Part shown: positions 6,640 to 13,866 of the stretch, one piece after another
Position numbering within the stretch: the first letter of the stretch is position 1
Layout of the letters: every line of letters begins with the position of its first letter
Assembly (NCBI GenBank): GCA_026785865.1
Contig: JAJAZG010000019.1
Location: 1-17,393, forward strand
DNA from: Pseudanabaena sp. CAN_BIN31
Lineage (GTDB): Bacteria; Cyanobacteriota; Cyanobacteriia; Pseudanabaenales; Pseudanabaenaceae
Reading direction: 5' to 3'
Length of the DNA: 17,393 nucleotides
Notes under the pieces: generated by a model
Database searches by the model: none
The model's input: the letters and a program-made list of their open reading frames with translations, nothing else
Told to the model about the DNA's origin: nothing
Made by a program: the position numbers and the translations under genes

Positions 6640-9531
6640 ATGAACAATCCAAAACAATCTCATGATTTGATTTATACAGACTGGACATTGAGCGAAGTTC
6701 ACTTCGCGCCAGAGCTTTTACATGCAAGAGAAACTGTCTTTACCATTGGCAATGGATATTTAGGCACACGAGGTAGCTTTGAAGAAGGCTACCCCAAAGC
6801 ATTGCCAGCGACTTTGGTGCATGGAGTCTATGACGATGTGCCTGTTATCTACACAGAACTTGCTAATTGCCCTGACTGGCTATCATTATTGATAATTGTC
6901 GATGGAGAGAATTTTCGTCTTGATCGCGGTGACATTTTGCACTACAAGCGGCGACTGGATTTGCGGTATGGACTGCTGAGCCGTTCAGTACGCTGGCGTA
7001 GCCCTAATGGAAAGACCTTGGATTTGCATTTTGAACGCTTTGCGAGTCTGGCTGATCCGCAATTATTGGTCATGCGTTGTCATATTACGCCAATTGATTT
7101 CAATGGAGAGATTGAGGTGCAATCCAGTCTTAACGGCTATCCTGAAAATCAAGGCTTTAACCATTGGGAACAGATCGATCAAGGTAAGCTGGAACAGGGG
7201 AAGGCTCAGGGAATTTGGCTACAAGTTTGCACCCGCCGCTCCCAAATCGAACTTGGTATGGCGGCTAAAATCGCTGTAATCGGCACTAACTCATCCTTAC
7301 ATATCGCAAGTCCTATTGGCGACCCGACTTTGACGGCTACCTATAAGGCGATCGCAGGGCAGACTATCTGCATAGAGAAGTTCGTGACGGTATTCACATC
7401 CCAAGAGACGGAAGTGCCAGCACAAGCAGCACAGGACAAATTGGCAGGACTGCCAACTTATGAATCTCTATTCACATCGCATCAGCAAGCGTGGGATGCC
7501 GTTTGGGAACACAGCGATATTGAAATTGAAGGCAATCTCAAAGCCCAGCTAGCGGTGCGATATAACCTATTTCAACTCTTCATCAGTGCCTCCAAACATA
7601 ATGATCGCGTTAGTGTCTCTGCAAAAACACTTTCGGGATTTGGTTATCGAGGACATATTTTTTGGGATACAGAGATTTTTATCCTGCCCTTTTTCACCTT
7701 TACGCAACCTGCTATCGCTCGTAGCTTGTTGACCTATCGCTATCACACTTTAGCGGGCGCAAGGCGCAAAGCTTTACATAGCAGGTATCAGGGCGCAATG
7801 TTCTCTTGGGAAAGTGCGGCTACTGGCGATGAGGTGACACCCCAATCTTCGATATCGACCGATCCCTATGCAGAAGCAGTCCGCATCTGGTGTCGCGATC
7901 GCGAAATCCATCTTAGCGCTGATATTGTCTATGCGATCTGGCATTACTGGCAAGCCACAGGTGATGATAAATGGCTCTGCCAGTATGGAGCCGAAATTAT
8001 TTTTGACACAGCGCTGTTCTGGATGAATCGCTTGGAGTGGCATGTTGAGCAAGAAAGGTATGAACTATGCGGTGTAATTGGAGCCGATGAATATCACGAG
8101 CAAGTTGATAACAATGCCTTTACTAATCGCATGGTGCAGTGGCATCTAGAGAAGGCTGTAGCTGTCTATAAATGGTTGCAACAGAAGTTTCCCCAACGCT
8201 TAATCGAACTGGGGAAAAGGCTGCAACTTAATTTAGAACATCTACTGCATTGGCAGACTGCGATCGCCAAGATCTATATTCCTTACGATGCTAAAACAGA
8301 ACTAATTGAGCAATTTGAAGGCTTTTTCCATCTTAAAGATATTGATTTAAAAGAGTATGAACCCCGAACGCGATCAATGCAAGATGTACTTGGCATTAAC
8401 GAAACGAATCAACGACAGGTGCTAAAGCAACCCGATGTGCTGATGCTTTTGTATCTGATGCGAGACACGCAATCAGGTTTAAGTTGCCACGGCGTACTGC
8501 AAAAAAACTGGGATTACTACGCTCCCCGCACAGATGTTACTTATGGATCGTCCCTGACTCCCGCAATTCATGCAATCCTTGCCGCCAATCTAGGCAAAGC
8601 AGCAGAAGCCGACGAACTGTTTATGAGAGCGGCGCTCGTCGATCTTGAAGATAATCGCGATAATACGAAAGATGGCATTCATGCAGCGACCGCAGGTGGA
8701 GTCTGGCAAGCAGTGGTATTCGGCTTTGGGGGCATTCAATTACTAGACAGCGCTCCTGTTGCGACTCCCCATCTACCTCCTACTTGGACTCGCCTCAAAT
8801 TCAAACTCCACTGGCGCGGCACTTGGCACTGTTTCGATTTGAAACCCTCGCATTCTCCAGTATCTAATATTAAAGGCTTTATTTTCGACCTTGATGGAGT
8901 TCTCACAGATACGGCGGAATTTCATTACCTTGCTTGGCAGAAACTTGCTGATGAAGAGAAGCTTCCCTTTGACCGAAAGGCAAATGAAGCGCTGCGAGGT
9001 GTGTCTCGCAGAGAGTCCTTACTGCTCATTGTAGGCGATCGCCCCTATTCAGAAGCTGCACTTCAGGAAATGATGGAACGCAAAAATCGCTATTATGTAG
9101 ATTCGATCGCCACTATTACGCCTAAGAACTTGTTGTCAGGAGCATTAGAGCTTCTAAAAGAACTGAGGCAAGCGGGTATCAAAATTGCGATCGGTTCAGC
9201 AAGTAAGAATGCTCGTAGCGTAATTGAGAAACTGCATCTAAGCGATTATGTAGATGCGATCGCAGATGGCAATAGTGTCGAGCAGCCTAAACCTGCCCCC
9301 GACTTGTTTCTCTTTGCCGCAGATTTACTTGGGTTGAAACCCGCTCAATGTGTGGTGGTTGAGGATGCTGCTGTCGGCATTGAAGCGGCGATTGCGGCGG
9401 GGATGTGGACTATTGGGCTTGGTTCTAGCGATCGCTTTAAAACGGCTGACGTTATTCTTCCTAATCTGATCGATGTTCGTTGGAGCGATTTACAAATGCA
9501 GTTAAATGCAAGTATTCGTGTTGACGAATAG
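6640..9531 (+). CDS. GH65 disaccharide phosphorylase fused to beta-phosphoglucomutase
   Basis: This 963-aa bifunctional enzyme would cleave an alpha-glucosidic disaccharide with phosphate and inversion, then convert the beta-glucose 1-phosphate product to glucose 6-phosphate. Residues 1 to about 740 are GH65: an N-terminal beta-sandwich (ETVFTIGNGYLGTRGSFEEG), then the catalytic barrel. The barrel holds FWDTEIFILPF and GVIGADEYHEQVDNNAFTN, in which Glu484 aligns with the general acid Glu487 of Lactobacillus brevis maltose phosphorylase; the usual GPDE is GADE here. Residues about 745-963 are a HAD-type PgmB: FIFDLDGVLTDT (Asp750 nucleophile, Asp752 acid/base), GSASKNA, Lys884 in KPAPD, and Glu908-Asp909. 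Maltose, trehalose, kojibiose and nigerose remain possible substrates. It is soluble and co-directional with the preceding gene. Confidence 0.93.
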   Translation: MNNPKQSHDLIYTDWTLSEVHFAPELLHARETVFTIGNGYLGTRGSFEEGYPKALPATLVHGVYDDVPVIYTELANCPDWLSLLIIVDGENFRLDRGDILHYKRRLDLRYGLLSRSVRWRSPNGKTLDLHFERFASLADPQLLVMRCHITPIDFNGEIEVQSSLNGYPENQGFNHWEQIDQGKLEQGKAQGIWLQVCTRRSQIELGMAAKIAVIGTNSSLHIASPIGDPTLTATYKAIAGQTICIEKFVTVFTSQETEVPAQAAQDKLAGLPTYESLFTSHQQAWDAVWEHSDIEIEGNLKAQLAVRYNLFQLFISASKHNDRVSVSAKTLSGFGYRGHIFWDTEIFILPFFTFTQPAIARSLLTYRYHTLAGARRKALHSRYQGAMFSWESAATGDEVTPQSSISTDPYAEAVRIWCRDREIHLSADIVYAIWHYWQATGDDKWLCQYGAEIIFDTALFWMNRLEWHVEQERYELCGVIGADEYHEQVDNNAFTNRMVQWHLEKAVAVYKWLQQKFPQRLIELGKRLQLNLEHLLHWQTAIAKIYIPYDAKTELIEQFEGFFHLKDIDLKEYEPRTRSMQDVLGINETNQRQVLKQPDVLMLLYLMRDTQSGLSCHGVLQKNWDYYAPRTDVTYGSSLTPAIHAILAANLGKAAEADELFMRAALVDLEDNRDNTKDGIHAATAGGVWQAVVFGFGGIQLLDSAPVATPHLPPTWTRLKFKLHWRGTWHCFDLKPSHSPVSNIKGFIFDLDGVLTDTAEFHYLAWQKLADEEKLPFDRKANEALRGVSRRESLLLIVGDRPYSEAALQEMMERKNRYYVDSIATITPKNLLSGALELLKELRQAGIKIAIGSASKNARSVIEKLHLSDYVDAIADGNSVEQPKPAPDLFLFAADLLGLKPAQCVVVEDAAVGIEAAIAAGMWTIGLGSSDRFKTADVILPNLIDVRWSDLQMQLNASIRVDE

Positions 9532-9775
9532 ATGAACTTTTTGTCTAATTCTTTTTGACCTGAGTAGTTATATTAAGATTTGTGTCGCAATCAATCATTT
9601 TATACGGTAAATACGGCATCGTTCTCTCAAAATAATAAAAGTATAGGGAAATAACTAACCCACCAGATGCTTCCTTCATCAAGTAGATTCAAATACAGAA
9701 TCTTCGCTAAATGTCAAGATCTAGGTCATAAAAAATTGATTTCGGTTAAACAACTACCTTTTGGAAATTTTAATT

Positions 9776-10633
9776 ATGAGCATTTCTTTAATTACAGATT
9801 TTGCCGTGCTTGCACAATCAAATTTATCAGAGACTGTATCTAAAGTAGATTTCTTGTCATCTGGTCAGTACAATTTGGTTTACAACGCTTTCTCTTTTGC
9901 GATCGCTACTATGTTTGCAGCAGCTTTATTCTTCTTTAGTGTGCGTGGACAAGTTGGACAGAAATATCAGATCGCTTTGATAGTATCTGCGCTGGTGGTC
10001 AGCATTGCGGGATATCACTACTACCGCATTTTTGGTAGTTGGGAAGCCGCTTATAGTTTACAGAATGGAAATTACGTACTTACGGGTGCACCATTCAACG
10101 ATGCCTATCGCTATGTAGATTGGCTATTAACTGTACCTTTACTATTGGTTGAAACCGTTGCGGTGCTGGCTTTACCTGGTATGGAAGCCCGACCTTTACT
10201 AATTAAATTAGTGGTTGCAGCAATTTTAATGATTGCTACAGGTTATCCTGGGGAGATCTCTACGGACTTGAATACCCGCATTGTTTGGGGTGCAGTAAGT
10301 ACGGTTCCCTTTATATATATTCTTTATATCTTGTGGATCGAACTCTCTAAGTCCTTAGTGCGTCAGCCCGAAAGTGTGCAAACCTTAGTCAAAAATATGC
10401 GCTTGCTACTATTGTTCTCTTGGGGCGTATATCCGATCGCTTACCTTTTACCGATGTTGGGAATCACAGGAGCAACAGCCGATGTAGGGGTTCAGATTGG
10501 TTATACAATCGCCGATGTGTTAGCAAAACCGATATTTGGCTTATTAGTATTTGCGATCGCCCTAGAGAAAACTAGGGTTGATGCAGGGGAACAGACTACG
10601 AAGGAATCACCTATGACTATGATTAGTTCTTAG
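9776..10633 (+). CDS. xanthorhodopsin-type light-driven proton pump (Gloeobacter rhodopsin-like)
   Basis: The 285-aa protein has seven membrane helices and retinal bound at Lys251 (ADVLAKPIFG). The helix C motif is Asp115-Thr119-Glu126 (DTE, Schiff-base acceptor and cytoplasmic donor), with Arg112 and the counterion partner His81 in SIAGYHYYRIF. This predicts outward H+ pumping. Leu123 sits at the spectral tuning site (PR 105), predicting green absorption. Every key residue sits exactly 6 before its Gloeobacter rhodopsin equivalent (H87, D121, E132, K257). By the same offset Gly172 (WGAVST) matches Gly178, whose small side chain opens the fenestration for a carotenoid antenna. I chose ATG 9776 (GGAAA upstream) over TTG 9761. 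The upstream 244 bp showed no clear regulatory motif. Confidence 0.96.
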   Translation: MSISLITDFAVLAQSNLSETVSKVDFLSSGQYNLVYNAFSFAIATMFAAALFFFSVRGQVGQKYQIALIVSALVVSIAGYHYYRIFGSWEAAYSLQNGNYVLTGAPFNDAYRYVDWLLTVPLLLVETVAVLALPGMEARPLLIKLVVAAILMIATGYPGEISTDLNTRIVWGAVSTVPFIYILYILWIELSKSLVRQPESVQTLVKNMRLLLLFSWGVYPIAYLLPMLGITGATADVGVQIGYTIADVLAKPIFGLLVFAIALEKTRVDAGEQTTKESPMTMISS

Positions 10634-10676
10634 TTTAGTGATTGAGGGCTTATATAGCGATCGCCACCTGCATTAA

Positions 10677-10738
10677 GGCAAAATAAGACCAAGAAATGGA
10701 AGTCAACGCTTCGCGTTAACTTCCATTTCTTAGTCTTA
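10677..10738. repeat. hairpin repeat F
   Basis: Bases 10684-10709 pair with 10713-10738 around a TTC loop: 26 positions with only two mismatches (10704/10718 and 10690/10732), both C-A. The left flank GGCAAAATAAGACC is a variant of the GGCATAATAAAACC flank of repeats A and E, which places it in the same family. It lies 44 bases past the rhodopsin stop. Confidence 0.75.
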
Positions 10739-10757
10739 ATACAGGTAGTGATAGCTA

Positions 10758-10799
10758 AAACCCGCCCCCGACTTGTTTCTCTATGCCGCAAATTTACTT
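10758..10799. repeat. 42-bp stray copy of the beta-phosphoglucomutase coding sequence
   Basis: This non-coding stretch matches 9289-9330 inside the GH65-PgmB gene at 39 of 42 positions, in the same orientation 1469 bp downstream. It would encode KPAPDLFLYAANLL, the HAD motif III region, but has stops just before and after. Similarity ends sharply on both sides. Confidence 0.85.
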
Positions 10800-10864
10800 T
10801 TGTGATTAAGCTTCTTTCTTCCAGTAACCCATGGATTACAGCCTACTGAGATTTTGAGTATTAC

Positions 10865-10912
10865 AGATAATTTTTGAAAGTGGCGCTTCGCGCCACTTTC
10901 AAAAGATTATCT
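10865..10912. repeat. hairpin repeat G (GAAAGTG type)
   Basis: AGATAATTTTTGAAAGTGGC... (10865-10886) pairs with 10890-10912 around a TTC loop: 22 bp with a single bulged G (10905). The GAAAGTGGCGC/GCGCCACTTTC core is close to that of repeat B. It sits just upstream of the Uma2-like tail. Confidence 0.75.
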
Positions 10913-10942
10913 GGGTTCTATGGCAGCGGAAAGCGCTGTAAG

Positions 10943-11125
10943 AGACAACTAAAGATGCAAAAATATATAGACAATGGCTGTCGGTTGAGTTGGCTGATCG
11001 ATCCCGAAAATAAGCGCGTCGCCATTTATCGCATCGGTAAACCAGCAGAAATCCTTCAAGCCCCATCCAGTATTTCAGGTGAAGATGCGCTAGAAGGATT
11101 TATTCTCAACCTAGAGAATGTTTAG
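10943..11125 (+). pseudogene. C-terminal remnant of an Uma2-family (DUF820) gene
   Basis: Sixty codons encode a clear Uma2-type C-terminus: KMQKYIDNGCRLSWLIDPENK (from 10952), then VAIYRIGKPAEIL and GEDALEGFILNL. Uma2 proteins are PD-(D/E)XK-fold putative endonucleases of about 180-200 aa, very numerous in cyanobacteria. The N-terminal two-thirds, with most of the fold, are absent. The remaining frame runs upstream only through hairpin G, where coding character ends. The YIDNG...GWLIDP-equivalent segment itself is well preserved, so the loss may be recent. No start codon with a plausible ribosome site is seen; ATG 10955 would give a 56-aa peptide. Confidence 0.75.
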
Positions 11126-11280
11126 TCAAGCTGAGAAAAAAATCATAAAAAAGCCCCAAGTAAGAACTTAGTTAAGATCATAAAAATTTAAGGGGATTCG
11201 CCGATCGCAGAAGGCATGTCAAAAAGATGTAATAATTTGTAACAGAATTAACAAGCGATCAAAAAAACGCGATCAAATTT

Positions 11281-11670
11281 ATGGAACCCGAATTAACCAA
11301 TACAGAAACCGAAGGCATAGAAATCATTAACGCCGAAGTAAGCCCTCTAAGCATAGAGGAAGAATTACACCGCCATGAATGTGGCGTATGTGGCTACATC
11401 TACGAACCATCCGTAGGCGACATTAAGCGGAATATTTCTAGCGGCACGGCCTTTGAAAATATCCCCAATGATTGGCGTTGTCCTGTCTGCAATACTAAGA
11501 AAAAAGCATTCGCAGACATCGGCGTTGCGGCAAAACCATCTGGGTTTACTGAAAATCTGGGATATGGATTTGGTGTCAATGTGATGACTCCAGGACAGAA
11601 GAATTTACTAATATTTGGATCTCTTGCCCTAGCAGTCGCATTTTTTATCAGTCTTTACGCTCTAGATTAA
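11281..11670 (+). CDS. rubA: rubredoxin RubA with C-terminal membrane anchor
   Basis: The 129-aa protein has an acidic N-terminal tail, a rubredoxin domain with the four iron-binding cysteines Cys34/Cys37 (CGVCGYIYEP) and Cys67/Cys70 (DWRCPVCNTKK), and a C-terminal transmembrane helix at about 108-127 (LLIFGSLALAVAFFISLYAL). This is the cyanobacterial RubA architecture. RubA is a thylakoid rubredoxin needed for photosystem assembly, reported for both PSI and PSII. ycf48 starts 30 bases after the stop, the usual gene order. No obvious Shine-Dalgarno sequence precedes ATG 11281. Confidence 0.96.
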   Translation: MEPELTNTETEGIEIINAEVSPLSIEEELHRHECGVCGYIYEPSVGDIKRNISSGTAFENIPNDWRCPVCNTKKKAFADIGVAAKPSGFTENLGYGFGVNVMTPGQKNLLIFGSLALAVAFFISLYALD

Positions 11671-11700
11671 TTAATTTATATTTTGTTTTCAAAAAATTTT

Positions 11701-12705
11701 ATGAAAAAAAGCATAAAACGCTTTATTACTTCTTTCTCTCTTTGTTTATTGCTAATTTGCGGAGGATTATTTGGTGCAGGAATGCCCAATGCGTCCGCCA
11801 ATGTTGGTAATTGGCACAAAGTCGATTTACCCGTCGCAATCACGCCTCTCGATCTCTGGTTCGACAAAGCTGCCCCAAATCACGGTTGGTTAGTTGGTAC
11901 TGATGCAACTTTACTCGAATCCATCGATGGTGGTAATACTTGGGAAGAGCGCAAGCTCGATCTCGGTGATGGTATTTATCGATTTTCATCGATTAGTTTT
12001 GCGGGTGAAGAGGGCTGGCTGACTGGTCAACCTGCGCTGTTATTGCATACAACCGATAGCGGTAAATCTTGGTCACGCATCGGGCTTAGCTCTAAGCTGC
12101 CTGGCGACCCTTTTGCGATCGTGGCTTCTAGCAAAAACTCAGCCGAAATGATCACCGACTTGGGCGCGATCTATGGCACTGAAGATGCTGGACAAAACTG
12201 GAAAGCCCTAGTTACTCAAGCCGTCGGTAATGCTCGTAACATCAACCGTAGTGAAGATGGACGTTATGTGGCAATTTCGGCTAACGGTAACTTTTATTCG
12301 ACATGGCAACCAGGTGAACTGACTTGGGTTCAGCACAATCGTAATAGCTCTCGTCGAGTCCAAAATATGGGCTATACCCTCGATAATCGCCTGTGGATGC
12401 TAAATCGTGGCGGTCAAGTTCAGTTTAGCGAAATTGGCGAATTTGATCAGTGGGAAAAAAAGCAAACTCCTAGAGAAGGCGGCGGTTTTGGACTGCTAGA
12501 TCTTGCTTATCAAGATCAAAACAATGTCTGGATTTCGGGTGGTAGTTCGCGCTTGATCCATAGCGAAGATGGTGGTAAGACTTGGAAACGCGACGAGTCT
12601 GCTAACAATGCAGGTGCAAATCTCTATCGTATTTATTTCTTTTCGCCCGATCGCGGTTTTGTAATCGGACAGAATGGCACTTTACTCGCCTATTCTCCAG
12701 ACTAA
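11701..12705 (+). CDS. ycf48: photosystem II assembly factor Ycf48 (HCF136 homologue)
   Basis: The 334-aa lumenal protein folds as a seven-bladed propeller with Asp-box-like repeats: SIDGGNTWEE, TTDSGKSWSR, TEDAGQNWKA and SEDGGKTWKR. It also has the arginine-rich patch around NINRSEDGR and HNRNSSRRVQ that contacts D1 precursor. Ycf48 binds pD1 and early PSII assembly complexes. The N-terminus is a Sec-type signal peptide: MKKSIKRF, a hydrophobic core, then ASA before NV, a likely signal peptidase I site. A cysteine sits in the core (LLLICGG), but the lipobox is poor. I chose ATG 11701 as the natural start of the signal peptide. It is the second gene of rubA-ycf48. Confidence 0.97.
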   Translation: MKKSIKRFITSFSLCLLLICGGLFGAGMPNASANVGNWHKVDLPVAITPLDLWFDKAAPNHGWLVGTDATLLESIDGGNTWEERKLDLGDGIYRFSSISFAGEEGWLTGQPALLLHTTDSGKSWSRIGLSSKLPGDPFAIVASSKNSAEMITDLGAIYGTEDAGQNWKALVTQAVGNARNINRSEDGRYVAISANGNFYSTWQPGELTWVQHNRNSSRRVQNMGYTLDNRLWMLNRGGQVQFSEIGEFDQWEKKQTPREGGGFGLLDLAYQDQNNVWISGGSSRLIHSEDGGKTWKRDESANNAGANLYRIYFFSPDRGFVIGQNGTLLAYSPD

Positions 12706-12707
12706 AC

Positions 12708-12739
12708 AAAAAGCCTCGTATTGCGTGCGAGGCTTTTTT
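12708..12739. terminator. bidirectional terminator between ycf48 and plsC
   Basis: AAAAAGCCTCG (12708-12718) pairs perfectly with CGAGGCTTTTT (12728-12738), with a 9-base loop. The A-run and T-run at the two ends let it terminate transcripts from either strand. It starts 3 bases after the ycf48 stop and its right end touches the stop codon of the convergent plsC gene. Confidence 0.85.
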
Positions 12740-13409
12740 ATCTTCCTAATGCGTGGAGCGCGTTGATCGCATCCGCGCATTTTTGTGTGTAGGCTTCGAG
12801 CGTCGCGCGATCGCTTGTTTCAGGTGCAGGAATTAACGCACCGATTCTGACCGTGACAGGTTGAAATAACTTCGGAAATTTTGCCCCTTTTGGAAAAATC
12901 GTTTCTGTCCCCCAAACACTAACGGGCAAGAACGGTGCGTTAGTTTTTGCCGCAATCATGGCTGCACCCAACTTTGGTGCTGTTACTCGCCCGTCAGGTG
13001 TGCGCGTTCCTTGCAAAAAAATACCAGTCGCCCAGCCTTTATTAATCGATTCGATCGCTGACCTGATCGCAGCGCGATCGCCTGCCCCCCGCTTGACTGG
13101 ATACGCCCCAAAAGCTTGAATTGCTTGGCTTAGGACAGGTATTTCAAATAACTCTTCTTTTGCCATAAAGGCAACAGGGCGACCCATGCAACTACCAACG
13201 ATGAGCGGATCGAAATCACTAGCATGGTTACTAACCACGATGAGATTGCTAGTGAGGGGCACATTTTCAGTGCCATAAATTCGCTCTTGGTAAAACAAGT
13301 ACAACAATGGTCTAACGACAATCCACTTAAACATTTTGTAAAAGATCGGATTACCCCCTTTATCTTTTTCATTGCTTTTTTTGTTAACAGAGCTTTTATC
13401 GTTTTGCAT
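12738..13409 (-). CDS. 1-acyl-sn-glycerol-3-phosphate acyltransferase family protein (PlsC-like)
   Basis: The 223-aa membrane-associated acyltransferase has all four motif regions. Motif I is NHASDFDP (His62-x4-Asp67, catalytic dyad). Motif II is AYPVKRGAGDR (Arg107). Motif III is FLQGTRTPDGR (131-141). Motif IV is APFLPVSVWG. A hydrophobic segment around residues 26-40 would dock it to the membrane. PlsC acylates lysophosphatidate to phosphatidate in lipid synthesis. In motif III the usual EGTR glutamate is Gln133, which may mark a cyanobacterial subgroup or a different acceptor. On the minus strand AGGA lies about 10 bases before the start. BolA lies 73 bases upstream on the same strand. 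Confidence 0.9.
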   Translation of the reverse strand: MQNDKSSVNKKSNEKDKGGNPIFYKMFKWIVVRPLLYLFYQERIYGTENVPLTSNLIVVSNHASDFDPLIVGSCMGRPVAFMAKEELFEIPVLSQAIQAFGAYPVKRGAGDRAAIRSAIESINKGWATGIFLQGTRTPDGRVTAPKLGAAMIAAKTNAPFLPVSVWGTETIFPKGAKFPKLFQPVTVRIGALIPAPETSDRATLEAYTQKCADAINALHALGR

Positions 13410-13453
13410 TTACCAAATTCCTACAACATTCACAAACAGAGCTAGATTCAAAT

Positions 13454-13478
13454 AGAAATAGTGCGCTGCACTATTTCT
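13454..13478. terminator. perfect 11-bp hairpin after bolA
   Basis: AGAAATAGTGC and GCACTATTTCT flank a GCT loop. It lies 4 bases past the bolA stop, in the 73-bp gap before plsC. No strong U-run follows on the minus strand (TATTTG), so it may attenuate rather than stop transcription. Confidence 0.5.
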
Positions 13479-13482
13479 TCCG

Positions 13483-13767
13483 TTAACTTTGCTGCCATTG
13501 TTCGGGTGTATAAGTTTTGAGTGACAGGGCGTGAATATTGGTTTGCATTTGATCTGCCAAGGCTGCATAGACCATGCGATGTTGCTGCATCATGGTTTTG
13601 CCAGCAAAACTCGCAGCAACTACGATCGCATCATAATGACCACTACCGACTGGAGCATCCATCCGCCCTTGATGGTGCTTATGCAAATCGCTGCGATCCT
13701 CGATTTCGACAATTGTTGCACCGATTTTTTCTTGCAAAATTCTTTTGATTGCTGCTGTTGCATCCAT
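13483..13767 (-). CDS. bolA: BolA family protein
   Basis: The 94-aa protein spans the BolA domain: an N-terminal helix (AIKRILQEKIGATIVEIEDRSDLHKHH), the strand GHYDAIVVAASFAG, and the signature QHRMVYAAL...HALSLKTYTPEQW with the invariant histidine near the C-terminus. BolA proteins pair with monothiol glutaredoxins to carry Fe-S clusters or sense iron/redox state, in the cytoplasm. In many cyanobacteria bolA lies beside the glutaredoxin gene grxD. Here the upstream neighbour on the minus strand is an exonuclease-like gene about 100 bp away and no glutaredoxin is seen. It may be transcribed with plsC. Confidence 0.93.
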   Translation of the reverse strand: MDATAAIKRILQEKIGATIVEIEDRSDLHKHHQGRMDAPVGSGHYDAIVVAASFAGKTMMQQHRMVYAALADQMQTNIHALSLKTYTPEQWQQS

Positions 13768-13866
13768 GCTTTTAACTATGGCAAAGTTTTATTTTAAATA
13801 ACTATATCGCTTCGCAAGCAATCTCTACAGCGCTTTGCCCTATAAAGGCTCTTTTATCGATGTAAT

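Noticed and set aside
9761..9775. TTG start for the rhodopsin
   Set aside because: ATG 9776 has a better-placed GGAAA; the five extra residues are not needed by the fold.
9776..10633. Halide pump or sodium pump rhodopsin
   Set aside because: Helix C reads D-T-E, not the TSA/TSD or NDQ motifs of chloride or sodium pumps.
10874..10942. Upstream part of the Uma2-like frame as genuine coding sequence
   Set aside because: It translates hairpin G and shows no Uma2 similarity; only the part from about 10943 looks like protein.
13521..13797. Plus-strand open frames opposite bolA
   Set aside because: They are antisense shadows of the clear BolA gene and have no family character.
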